Origin: an uncultured Agathobaculum sp.
Lineage (GTDB): Bacteria > Bacillota > Clostridia > Oscillospirales > Butyricicoccaceae
Direction of reading: 5' to 3'
Length of the DNA: 64,000 nt
NCBI RefSeq assembly: GCF_944384765.1
Contig: NZ_CALWUM010000005.1
Span: 22,697-86,696, forward strand
Shown here: positions 8,700-15,558 of the stretch, piece by piece
Layout of the letters: each line of letters opens with the position of its first letter
How positions within the stretch are numbered: the stretch's first letter is position 1
Made by a program: the position numbers and the translations under genes
The notes under the pieces: model-generated
Databases searched by the model: none
Told to the model about the DNA's origin: nothing
The model's input: only the letters and a program-made list of their open reading frames with translations

Positions 8700-10211
8700 A
8701 TGATGAAAAGAATTATTTGCGCGCTTTTGGCGCTGACTTTAGCCGCAGGCTTTTTGGCCGGGTGCGGCAAACACACAGCAAGGGATACAGAAAAGGAGAA
8801 TACCGGGCTGCGTATCGTCACCACGATTTTTCCCGCGTATGACTGGGTGCGTACGCTGCTCGGCGACAAGGCGGAAGAAGCCGAGCTGACCATGCTGCTG
8901 GACAATGGGGTGGATTTGCACAGCTATCAGCCCACAGCAGAGGATATGGTCCGCATCGCGGACTGCGACCTGTTCATCCATGTGGGCGGCGAATCGGACG
9001 CGTGGGTGGATGCTGCGCTGGAGGGCACTGCCAATCCCGACCGGCGGGTCATCAACCTGATGGATGTGCTGCGCGACAGCATCAAAACCGAGGAGGCAAG
9101 ACCCGGCATGCAAGCCGAGCACGGCCATCACCACGGCTATTCCCGCTTTGCCGACAGCGACGTGCAGGACAGAACCCTAGCGGACTGGACCGGCAGCTGG
9201 CAATCCGTCTATTCGTTTTTGCAGGATGGGACACTGGATGCCGTGATGGCGCGCAAGGCGGAAAACGGGAACAAAACCGCAGAGGAATACCGCGCCTATT
9301 ACCAGACCGGCTACCGGACCGATGTGGAAAAAATCAACATCGATGGGGAAACCGGTACGATGGAGTTTATCAGAAACGGTGTGTCCGCCAGGGCGGCGTA
9401 TCAATACAGGGGCTATCAGGTTTATGATTATGCCTCGGGCAGCCGCGGGGTGCGCTACTTCTTTGAGGCGGCCGGCGGCGACAAAGCTGCGCCGCGCTAT
9501 GTCCAGTTCAGCGACCACGGGATCGCGCCGGGGAAAGCAGAGCATTTCCATATTTACAGCGGCAACGATGGCTTTGACGCGCTGTCGCAGGAAATGGAAA
9601 ACTGGCCGACGTATTACCCGTCCGAGCTGACCGGCGGGGAGATCGCAGCGGAGATGCTCGAGCACGAGCAAAAGGAGTATGACGAGCATGTGTGGCTTTC
9701 GCTGAAAAATGCCCGGACGCTTTGCAGCGCGATCGCTGCGGCGCTGGGGGAGCTCGACCCGGACAACCAGCAGGCCTATGCCGCCGGCGCCGCGGACTAT
9801 CTGGCACAGCTCGATGCGCTGGATGCGCGGTATCAGCAGGCTGCTGAACAGGCGGCCCGGAACACCCTGCTGTTTGCCGACCGTTTTCCGTTTCGCTATC
9901 TGGTGGATGATTACGGCCTGAATTATTACGCGGCTTTTGCAGGCTGCTCAGCAGAGAGTGAAGCCAGTTTTGAAACCGTGTCCTTTCTGGCCGGTAAGGT
10001 GGATGCGCTCAAGCTGCCGGTTGTGCTGACCATCGAGGGGCAGCAGCACAAGATCGCGCAGACGGTTGTGCAGAACACCAGGGAGAAAAACCAGGCGATC
10101 CTGTCCATGGACTCCATGCAGGGCACAACCGCTGCGGACGCGGCGGGCGGCGTCACCTACCTGTCGGTGATGGAGCGCAATCTGCTGACGCTGCAGCAGG
10201 CGCTGGGCTGA
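8700..10211 (+). CDS. zinc ABC transporter substrate-binding lipoprotein with ZinT domain nested inside the ZnuA fold
   Basis: 503 residues; start at 8700 with GGAGG at 8686-8690. Lipoprotein signal ending LAGC (Cys22). Residues 36-135 are the first ZnuA/AdcA lobe (ligand His74 in HSYQPT). A His stretch (HGHHHG, 141-146) leads into a complete ZinT/YodA domain (about 149-322: DWTGSWQSVY, EHFHIY with ligand-like His282 and His284). The ZnuA fold then resumes at YDEHVWLSLKNA (His330) and continues to the end. In AdcA of streptococci the ZinT domain is C-terminal; here it occupies the place of the His-rich loop. The usual His near AFGYF is replaced by FADRFPFRYL. It captures zinc outside the membrane for the permease encoded downstream. 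Confidence 0.92.
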   Translation: MMKRIICALLALTLAAGFLAGCGKHTARDTEKENTGLRIVTTIFPAYDWVRTLLGDKAEEAELTMLLDNGVDLHSYQPTAEDMVRIADCDLFIHVGGESDAWVDAALEGTANPDRRVINLMDVLRDSIKTEEARPGMQAEHGHHHGYSRFADSDVQDRTLADWTGSWQSVYSFLQDGTLDAVMARKAENGNKTAEEYRAYYQTGYRTDVEKINIDGETGTMEFIRNGVSARAAYQYRGYQVYDYASGSRGVRYFFEAAGGDKAAPRYVQFSDHGIAPGKAEHFHIYSGNDGFDALSQEMENWPTYYPSELTGGEIAAEMLEHEQKEYDEHVWLSLKNARTLCSAIAAALGELDPDNQQAYAAGAADYLAQLDALDARYQQAAEQAARNTLLFADRFPFRYLVDDYGLNYYAAFAGCSAESEASFETVSFLAGKVDALKLPVVLTIEGQQHKIAQTVVQNTREKNQAILSMDSMQGTTAADAAGGVTYLSVMERNLLTLQQALG

Positions 10212-10225
10212 GGGGAGGAGACACA

Positions 10226-10942
10226 ATGGTGCAACTGATTTGTCAAGACCTCTCGGTCGGTTATGAGGGAAAGCGCGTGCTGCAGGCGGTCAGCTTTGCG
10301 GTCCGCGCGGGCGACTATCTCTGTGTGGTGGGTGAAAACGGTTCCGGCAAGACCACACTGCTGAAAACCATCCTCGGCCTGCAGCCGCCCATCAGCGGCA
10401 GCGTTTGCCTGCAGGGCGGCTTGCAGCACAAGGAAATCGGCTATCTGCCGCAGCAGACCGACGTGCAAAGAGATTTCCCGGCATCTGTGCGGGAGATCGT
10501 CCTTTCCGGGTGTCAGGGGCGCTGCGGTATCCGCCCTTTTTATAACAGAGCGGAAAAACAGCTGGCGGCAGATGCAATGCGTAAGCTGCAGATCGAACAC
10601 CTGGTCAAGCGGTGTTACCGTTCACTTTCCGGTGGACAGCAGCAGCGGGTCCTCCTGGCCCGCGCGCTGTGCGCCACACGAAAGATGCTTGTCTTGGACG
10701 AGCCGGCATCCAGCCTTGACCCCGGGGCTGCGGCAGAGCTGTATGCGCTGCTCGAACGCCTGAACCGGGAGGACGGCATCACGATCATCATGATTTCCCA
10801 CGATATGTGGGCGGCCTCCCGCTATGCCAGCCATATCCTGCATCTGGGTTCTGCGCGCTTTTTTGGCACCAGAGCCGCGTATCAGGATGCATTCCCGCAC
10901 GCGTTTGCAGGCGTGCCGCGCAGAGAGGGGGATGCGCTGTGA
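10226..10942 (+). CDS. znuC: zinc ABC transporter ATP-binding protein
   Basis: 238 residues with all ABC ATPase motifs: Walker A GENGSGKTT (about 38-46), signature LSGGQQQR, Walker B MLVLDEPASSLD and the switch His in MISHDMW. It powers the membrane subunit encoded immediately downstream. It begins 14 bases after the substrate-binding gene and overlaps the permease gene by four bases (GTGA), which indicates translational coupling. Confidence 0.93.
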   Translation: MVQLICQDLSVGYEGKRVLQAVSFAVRAGDYLCVVGENGSGKTTLLKTILGLQPPISGSVCLQGGLQHKEIGYLPQQTDVQRDFPASVREIVLSGCQGRCGIRPFYNRAEKQLAADAMRKLQIEHLVKRCYRSLSGGQQQRVLLARALCATRKMLVLDEPASSLDPGAAAELYALLERLNREDGITIIMISHDMWAASRYASHILHLGSARFFGTRAAYQDAFPHAFAGVPRREGDAL

Positions 10943-11793
10943 CCGATATACTGGAAAAACTCTCGCTCTACTGGGACTATCCCTTTGTCCGCTATGCGCT
11001 GGCCGTAGGTGTGCTGATCGCCCTGTGTGCTTCGCTGCTCGGTGTCACCCTGGTGCTTAGGCGGTTTTCCTTTATCGGGGATGGGCTATCCCATGTGGCC
11101 TTTGGCGCAATGGCTGTCGCGGCCGTGATCGGGCTGACAGACGATATGCCGCTGACGCTGGGCATTACAGTGCTGTGCGCCATCCTTCTGCTGCGCTCAG
11201 GCCGGCGTACGAAAATCAGGGGGGATGCTGCCATTGCGATGCTTTCGGTGGGCGCGCTGGCGGTCGGCTATTTGCTGATGAACCTGTTTTCCACCTCCTC
11301 CAACCTTTCCGGGGACGTATGCAGCACGCTGTTTGGCTCGACGTCGATCCTGACGCTGAGCAAAACCGAGGTATGGCTGTGTGCGGGCCTGTCCGTCGTC
11401 GTGGTGGCGGTGTTTGTCCTGTGCTACAACAAAATCTTCGCTGTAACCTTTGACGAGGCTTTTGCGCAGGCAGCCGGGACGAAGGCCGGACTGTATCAGC
11501 TTTTGCTTGCTGTGATCACCGCGGTCGTGATTGTGCTGGCTATCAATCTGGTGGGATCGCTGCTGATCTCGGCGCTCGTCGTCTTTCCGGCGCTGTCGGC
11601 TATGCGGGTTTATCAGAATTTCCGCGCGGTGACGGTCTGCGCCGCTGTGTTGTCCGTCGCCGGCGCGGTCACCGGCATGCTGATTTCCATTCTGGGCGGG
11701 ACGCCTGTGGGCGCGACCATTGTCGCGGTGGATTTGGCGGTGTTTCTAGGCTTTTGGATGATAGGACGCGTGACAGGAGGTGTATCGGGATGA
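10939..11793 (+). CDS. znuB: zinc ABC transporter permease
   Basis: 284 residues, a polytopic ABC-3 family permease with about eight hydrophobic helices; RRFSFIGDGLSHVAFG is the characteristic early motif of ZnuB/MntB proteins. The start is a GTG that overlaps the znuC stop, preceded by a G-rich ribosome binding site. It forms the channel for the znuA-like receptor and znuC ATPase. Its stop overlaps the next ATG (ATGA), so the following lipoprotein is translated from the same message. Confidence 0.92.
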   Translation: MTDILEKLSLYWDYPFVRYALAVGVLIALCASLLGVTLVLRRFSFIGDGLSHVAFGAMAVAAVIGLTDDMPLTLGITVLCAILLLRSGRRTKIRGDAAIAMLSVGALAVGYLLMNLFSTSSNLSGDVCSTLFGSTSILTLSKTEVWLCAGLSVVVVAVFVLCYNKIFAVTFDEAFAQAAGTKAGLYQLLLAVITAVVIVLAINLVGSLLISALVVFPALSAMRVYQNFRAVTVCAAVLSVAGAVTGMLISILGGTPVGATIVAVDLAVFLGFWMIGRVTGGVSG

Positions 11794-12356
11794 AAAGAGT
11801 GATTTGCCTGCTGCTTGCCGCATGGATTGCGGTGCTGTCCTGCGCCTGCGGGGCGTCCGCCGGCTCCGATGCTGCGGTTCCGGCCGTTGACGCGCCTGCC
11901 GTCCCCGGTGCAGACGAGCCGGGTTCCGCCGCGCAGCCTGCGCTGCCGGAAGCGGAAAACAGCCCGGCCGCCACCGCGCCCGCGGAGCAGGAGCGGCGTG
12001 CGCAAATTGATGTCGATTTGACCGAGATGAGCAGTACGATGGTCTTTGCAGAGGTTTACAACATGATGGTAAATCCCGAGCAGTACATCGGCAAAACCAT
12101 CAAAATGAAAGGTATGCTGGACTATTCTGAGGACCCGGAAACCCGGGAGCCGCATTTCGCCTGTGTCATAGCGGATGCTACTGCCTGTTGTGCACGGGGT
12201 GTTAAATTCATCCCATCCGAACGGTATACCACGCCGGAGGATTACCCGGAACCCTATACCGAAATCACGATCCGCGGCACGTTTGAGGTTTATGGAGAGG
12301 GTATTTTTCAATATTTCAGAATTGCAGATGCCGAATGGCTGGACGTGCCCGGCTGA
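11790..12356 (+). CDS. lipoprotein of the zinc operon, possible OB-fold (DUF1980-like) domain
   Basis: 188 residues. A lipoprotein-type signal (VLSC or the following CAC) and a low-complexity Ala/Pro linker to about residue 70 precede a globular part containing YIGKTIKMKGML and FACVIADATACCARGVKF. The YxGKxVxxxG pattern followed by a Cys-containing VADA strand recalls the C-terminal DUF1980/TIGR03943 module, a small beta-barrel seen near metal permeases; I infer this from memory only. Coupling to znuB by a 4-base overlap argues for a role in zinc handling at the cell surface. Confidence 0.65.
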   Translation: MKRVICLLLAAWIAVLSCACGASAGSDAAVPAVDAPAVPGADEPGSAAQPALPEAENSPAATAPAEQERRAQIDVDLTEMSSTMVFAEVYNMMVNPEQYIGKTIKMKGMLDYSEDPETREPHFACVIADATACCARGVKFIPSERYTTPEDYPEPYTEITIRGTFEVYGEGIFQYFRIADAEWLDVPG

Positions 12357-12413
12357 GTGTCCGGTGGCCTGCCGTCCTGTCGGATGTCGCAGCTATCTGT
12401 TTGTGCTGATTCT

Positions 12414-12449
12414 GCCGTCCCTTCGATGTATCGGAGGGACGGCTTTTTT
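12414..12449 (+). terminator. terminator of the zinc operon
   Basis: GCCGTCCCT (12414-12422) pairs with AGGGACGGC (12435-12443), with an inner CGAT/ATCG pairing, then TTTTTT. Confidence 0.9.
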
Positions 12450-12694
12450 ATGGGGTTATTTCTGCCGGTGTGACCGGATGTGGTCAAGATCCGCGGCAAG
12501 AGGCCGGAACAGTGTGGGGGATGCTGGACGCCGCGTGCAGTCAGGGGCGGAAAGGAGGCCGAAAAGCAGAGCGGCACAAGTGTGAAGTCCTGTGCCGCAA
12601 GAGCGAACCGCACCGTGCGGCAGCATAAAATGAGATGAGGGCGTGGGCTACACAGAGCGGCCTGCCCCCTCGCAGTACAGAAAAGGAGGCAGCT
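12450..12694. other. intergenic region before the holin gene
   Basis: 245 bases, purine-rich on the plus strand, with no convincing promoter or gene. It contains AAGGAGG at 12683-12689, the holin ribosome binding site. Apparent long frames on the reverse strand do not resemble proteins. Confidence 0.4.
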
Positions 12695-12964
12695 ATGAAC
12701 ATCAAGGTAAGGATTAAAAACCCCGTGTTCTGGGTGCAGGTTATCCTGGGTGCATTTGCGACCGCGCTGGCCTATGCGGGCCTGACGGCGGCAGATCTGA
12801 CCAGCTGGGCGGGCGTGTGGGAGATCATCCGCGGCACGGTGAGCAACCCGTACTGCCTGTTCCTGATCGCGAGCAACGTGTGGTCGGCGCTCAACGACCC
12901 GACCACCAGCGGCGTGACGGACAGCGACCGGGCGAAATCCTACACAGAACCCTTGCAGAAATGA
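12695..12964 (+). CDS. phage holin, phi-LC3 type
   Basis: 89 residues. The start MNIKVRIKNPVFWVQVI, a first membrane helix, then LIASNVW and a C-terminal NDPTTSGVTDSDRAKSY match the phi-LC3 holin family, where the last motif is NPTTKGLSDS-like. Holins form membrane lesions that release endolysin. Start at 12695 is set by AAGGAGG six bases upstream. Together with the amidase at 13321 it makes a lysis cassette, but no other phage gene is visible, so it is probably a domesticated remnant or a cell-lysis/export pair. Confidence 0.85.
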   Translation: MNIKVRIKNPVFWVQVILGAFATALAYAGLTAADLTSWAGVWEIIRGTVSNPYCLFLIASNVWSALNDPTTSGVTDSDRAKSYTEPLQK

Positions 12965-13000
12965 CAAAAGCCGCCCGAAAAGGCGGCAAAATACGTTGAA

Positions 13001-13030
13001 TTGAGACAGAACGGCGCGCGATGGTATAAT
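13001..13030 (+). promoter_or_regulatory. promoter of the toxin-like small ORF
   Basis: TTGAGA (13001-13006), 18-base spacer, TATAAT (13025-13030). It gives a leader of roughly 58 bases. In that leader CCACTCC (13068-13074) can pair with GGGGTGG (13083-13089), which would bury the ribosome binding site. Confidence 0.65.
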
Positions 13031-13094
13031 AAATCGGGCGCTGTCGTTCCCAGCGGCGGGCGGCCGTCCACTCCTTGCGAAAGGGGTGGTGCGT

Positions 13095-13169
13095 ATGAAC
13101 ATGAAATTCATAAGGATTTCAATATGTGCAGCAATCCTGTTACACATTTTTGTTACATATGCAAAGTAG
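13095..13169 (+). CDS. candidate type I toxin: 24-residue membrane peptide
   Basis: The peptide MNMKFIRISICAAILLHIFV ends TYAK: a single hydrophobic helix with basic residues at both ends, the usual design of Fst/TxpA-like type I toxins. GGGGTGG just upstream serves as ribosome binding site and can be sequestered in a hairpin. The stop codon lies in the left arm of an 11-bp hairpin (13163-13173 with 13192-13202). A strong promoter on the opposite strand (13255-13282) would drive an antisense RNA over its 3' end. I know no named family for this peptide; the call rests on architecture. Confidence 0.55.
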   Translation: MNMKFIRISICAAILLHIFVTYAK

Positions 13170-13249
13170 CCGCCCCTCCGACCAAGAGTTAGCGGCTACT
13201 TTGTAGCAATTACCTCGGGTCAGCCGTCTGCCGGCAGCGCCCCTTCTAT
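13163..13249 (-). ncRNA. predicted antisense RNA of the type I toxin-antitoxin candidate
   Basis: It starts about six bases below the reverse-strand promoter and covers the hairpin AAAGTAGCCGC/GCGGCTACTTT, which acts as a shared bidirectional terminator between the convergent transcripts. The overlap with the toxin message includes its stop codon. The 3' end is a guess, because the T-run after the hairpin is short. Confidence 0.5.
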
Positions 13250-13254
13250 CAGAT

Positions 13255-13282
13255 ATTATACCACACGCTCCGCCGAAGTCAA
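13255..13282 (-). promoter_or_regulatory. promoter of the antisense RNA
   Basis: On the reverse strand TTGACT (13277-13282), 16-base spacer, TATAAT (13255-13260), close to consensus. No reverse-strand protein gene follows, so its product is probably a short RNA. Confidence 0.7.
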
Positions 13283-13320
13283 GGCGGGGCATTTTCTTTG
13301 CCCCGGGAGAGGAGGCAGCT

Positions 13321-14223
13321 ATGAAGATATTACTCATTGCGGGCCACGGCGGCACGCCCTACGACCCGGGCGCGGTTGGCAGCGGCTACACCGAGGCGGT
13401 CGAGACGCGGCGCATGGCAAACGCGGTTGCGCCGCTGCTGCGGGCGTACGGCTTTGATGTCCAGTTGTACGACCAGAGCAAGGACGCCTACAAGGTGGTC
13501 ACGCAGGGCGGCTCTCTGCCGCTCACCGGCGTGTCCTACGTGCTCGAGTTTCACCTGAACGCGGCCGCGAACGATCCGAACGGAAACGGCGTCACCACCG
13601 GCACGGAGATCTTCGTGCACACCAGCGAAGCGGGGATCACGGTCGAGCAGGCCATCCTGCGGCGTATCGCAGCACTGGGATTTAAGAACCGCGGGGTCAA
13701 GCGGTCGAGCGGGCTGGCCGTGCTCAAGCATGTATTCAAGCGCGGCGTAAGCCATGCGCTGATTGAGACGTGTTTTATCGACGATTTGGACGATATGCAG
13801 CTGTACGGCGCGAAGTTTGCGCAGATCGCGCAGGCGATCGCGGACGGCGTGGCCGAGGGCTTCGGCAAAACTGTGCAGCAGACCGCACCGGAGAAGGAGG
13901 ACGACGAGATGGTCGAGAAGAAAACAATTCAGCTGGACGGCAGCAACTATACCTGCTCGTGTATTGTCAAGAGCGGCGAGCACTATGTGCGCCTGCGCGA
14001 TTTTGAGCAGGCCGGTTATGACGTGACCTATGACGCTGGTACGCAGACGCCCGGCATTGCCGCGCCGCAGACGCGAACTACGGCCACTGAGAGTGATGAG
14101 GTGCAGGCAGCGGCCGGCAAGGTGCAGACCACTTGCGGCCTGGAAGAGCGCACGATGGACTACCTGCTTCGGTATGAGTACGGCGACGACCTGCTGAAAA
14201 AGCTCGCCGCCGCGCTCGGCTGA
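13321..14223 (+). CDS. N-acetylmuramoyl-L-alanine amidase (phage-type endolysin)
   Basis: 300 residues, no signal peptide. The Amidase_3 domain occupies about 1-180: IAGHGGTPYDPGAVG (zinc His8), a Glu in GYTEAVE, FHLNAA (second His) and ALIETCFIDD (catalytic Glu). It cleaves the bond between muramic acid and L-Ala in peptidoglycan. The C-terminal 110 residues (KKTIQLDGSNYTC onward) may bind the wall but match nothing I know. The 15 bases GGAGGCAGCTATGAA around the start are identical to those of the holin gene. Lack of a signal peptide fits holin-dependent release. Confidence 0.9.
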   Translation: MKILLIAGHGGTPYDPGAVGSGYTEAVETRRMANAVAPLLRAYGFDVQLYDQSKDAYKVVTQGGSLPLTGVSYVLEFHLNAAANDPNGNGVTTGTEIFVHTSEAGITVEQAILRRIAALGFKNRGVKRSSGLAVLKHVFKRGVSHALIETCFIDDLDDMQLYGAKFAQIAQAIADGVAEGFGKTVQQTAPEKEDDEMVEKKTIQLDGSNYTCSCIVKSGEHYVRLRDFEQAGYDVTYDAGTQTPGIAAPQTRTTATESDEVQAAAGKVQTTCGLEERTMDYLLRYEYGDDLLKKLAAALG

Positions 14224-14237
14224 GCGGCAATAACCGC

Positions 14238-14270
14238 AAAATCCCCCGGCGCATTTTTGCGCCGGGGGAT
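14238..14270 (-). terminator. terminator of ilvE
   Basis: Perfect 12-bp stem ATCCCCCGGCGC (14241-14252) with GCGCCGGGGGAT (14259-14270). On the reverse strand it is followed by TTTTGC, on the forward strand only by TGTA, so it mainly serves ilvE, with possible forward activity for the amidase gene. Confidence 0.8.
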
Positions 14271-14291
14271 TGTACGATGCGTTCAGTTTGT

Positions 14292-15359
14292 TCAGTCGAC
14301 CTTGACCGTCCAGCCAAGCTCGTCCGGCAGGGTGCCCCACTGGATACCGGTCAGGGTATCATACAGCTTGTGGGTCAGCTCACCGATTTCACCATTGTTG
14401 ATATAAGCGACATCGTCTTCATAACGCAGCTCACCGACCGGGGAGATAACCGCCGCGGTGCCGGTGCCGAATACCTCTTCGAGCTTGCCGTCCTTGGCAG
14501 CCTGCATGACGTCGGCAATCGGCAGGCGCTCCTCGGAAACCGGCACGCCCCAGTGCTTGAGCAGGTCGATGCAGCTCATGCGGGTGACACCCGGCAGAAC
14601 CGTACCCACGCAGGGCGCCGTGTAAACCGTGCCGTCAATCTTGAAGAAGCAGTTCATCGAGCCGACTTCCTCGACATACTTGTGCTCGACGCCGTCCAGC
14701 CAGAGGGTCTGCTCGTAGCCGAGTTCATGCGCCTTAACCTGGCTGATCAGGGAAGCCGCGTAGTTGCCGCCGCACTTGGTAAAGCCGGTGCCGCCCGGGC
14801 AGGCGCGGGTGTATTCATCCTCTACAAAGATCTTGACCGGGTTGATGCCGGTGGAGTAGTATGCACCGACCGGCGAGCACACGATGATGAACTGGTGCGT
14901 CTTGGACGGGCGCACGCCGAGGTGCGGCTCGGTCGCGATGACAAACGGGCGGATATACAGGCTGGTGCCCGGCGCGTGCGGCACCCAGTCGCTGTCAACC
15001 GAGACGAGCGCCTTGACCGCCTGGATGAAATCCTCAACCGGCAGGCTGGGCAGGCACATACGGTGGTTGGTGTTGATCATACGCTGGGCGTTTTTGTCCG
15101 GGCGGAACAGCTGGATCGAGCCGTCCGGTGTACGGTATGCCTTGAGGCCCTCAAAGGACTCCATCGCGTAATGGAACACCATGGCCGCAGGATCGAGGGA
15201 CAGCGGGCCGTAGGGAACGATACGCGCGTCATGCCAGCCCTGCTCCTCATCGTGGTCGATGATCAGCATGTGGTCGGTATAGTATACGCCGAAGCCGAGG
15301 CTGGACTCATCCGGCTTGGGCTTTTTGTTGTTCGTGAGCTGTGTCTTGATCTGCAGCAT
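14292..15359 (-). CDS. ilvE: branched-chain amino acid aminotransferase
   Basis: 355 residues, the length of the longer class IV PLP aminotransferases. The PLP lysine lies in GGTGFTKCGGNYAASL; SFEGLKAYR and the late FGTGTAAVISPV loop are also diagnostic. It transfers amino groups between glutamate and Leu, Ile or Val keto acids in the cytosol. Single gene with its own promoter and terminator. The ribosome binding site is weak (AAGAGTG). The leader is about 80 bases, too short for a T-box. Confidence 0.96.
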   Translation of the reverse strand: MLQIKTQLTNNKKPKPDESSLGFGVYYTDHMLIIDHDEEQGWHDARIVPYGPLSLDPAAMVFHYAMESFEGLKAYRTPDGSIQLFRPDKNAQRMINTNHRMCLPSLPVEDFIQAVKALVSVDSDWVPHAPGTSLYIRPFVIATEPHLGVRPSKTHQFIIVCSPVGAYYSTGINPVKIFVEDEYTRACPGGTGFTKCGGNYAASLISQVKAHELGYEQTLWLDGVEHKYVEEVGSMNCFFKIDGTVYTAPCVGTVLPGVTRMSCIDLLKHWGVPVSEERLPIADVMQAAKDGKLEEVFGTGTAAVISPVGELRYEDDVAYINNGEIGELTHKLYDTLTGIQWGTLPDELGWTVKVD

Positions 15360-15445
15360 GGTGGATTCACTCTTTCTTTCATAGTTTTGAGAAGGCGGTC
15401 TTTGGGCTGCCGCTGGGCACTGCCGACTCGCCGCCTCCGTCTTTT

Positions 15446-15473
15446 ATTATAGCACTTTGCCTTGATAAAGCAA
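15446..15473 (-). promoter_or_regulatory. ilvE promoter
   Basis: On the reverse strand TTGCTT (15468-15473), 16-base spacer, TATAAT (15446-15451). The -35 region lies in a perfect palindrome GCCTTG-ATAAAG-CAAGGC (15459-15476), which could be an operator or, read forward with the following GTTTTT, a weak terminator. Confidence 0.65.
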
Positions 15474-15493
15474 GGCGTTTTTGCGTGCAAAGG

Positions 15494-15522
15494 GTGACAA
15501 ACCCGCCGTGGTTTGCTATAAT
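15494..15522 (+). promoter_or_regulatory. promoter of the degenerate NodB-like protein gene
   Basis: GTGACA (15494-15499), 17-base spacer, TATAAT (15517-15522). Transcription would start near 15529, only about 13 bases before the AAAGGGGG ribosome binding site at 15542-15549. Confidence 0.65.
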
Positions 15523-15558
15523 ATGTTCGTATGATTTGCTGAAAGGGGGCGTCCGCCT

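Noticed and set aside
15360..15470. Possible T-box leader before ilvE
   Set aside because: Leader is only about 80 bases with no T-box core or specifier loop visible.
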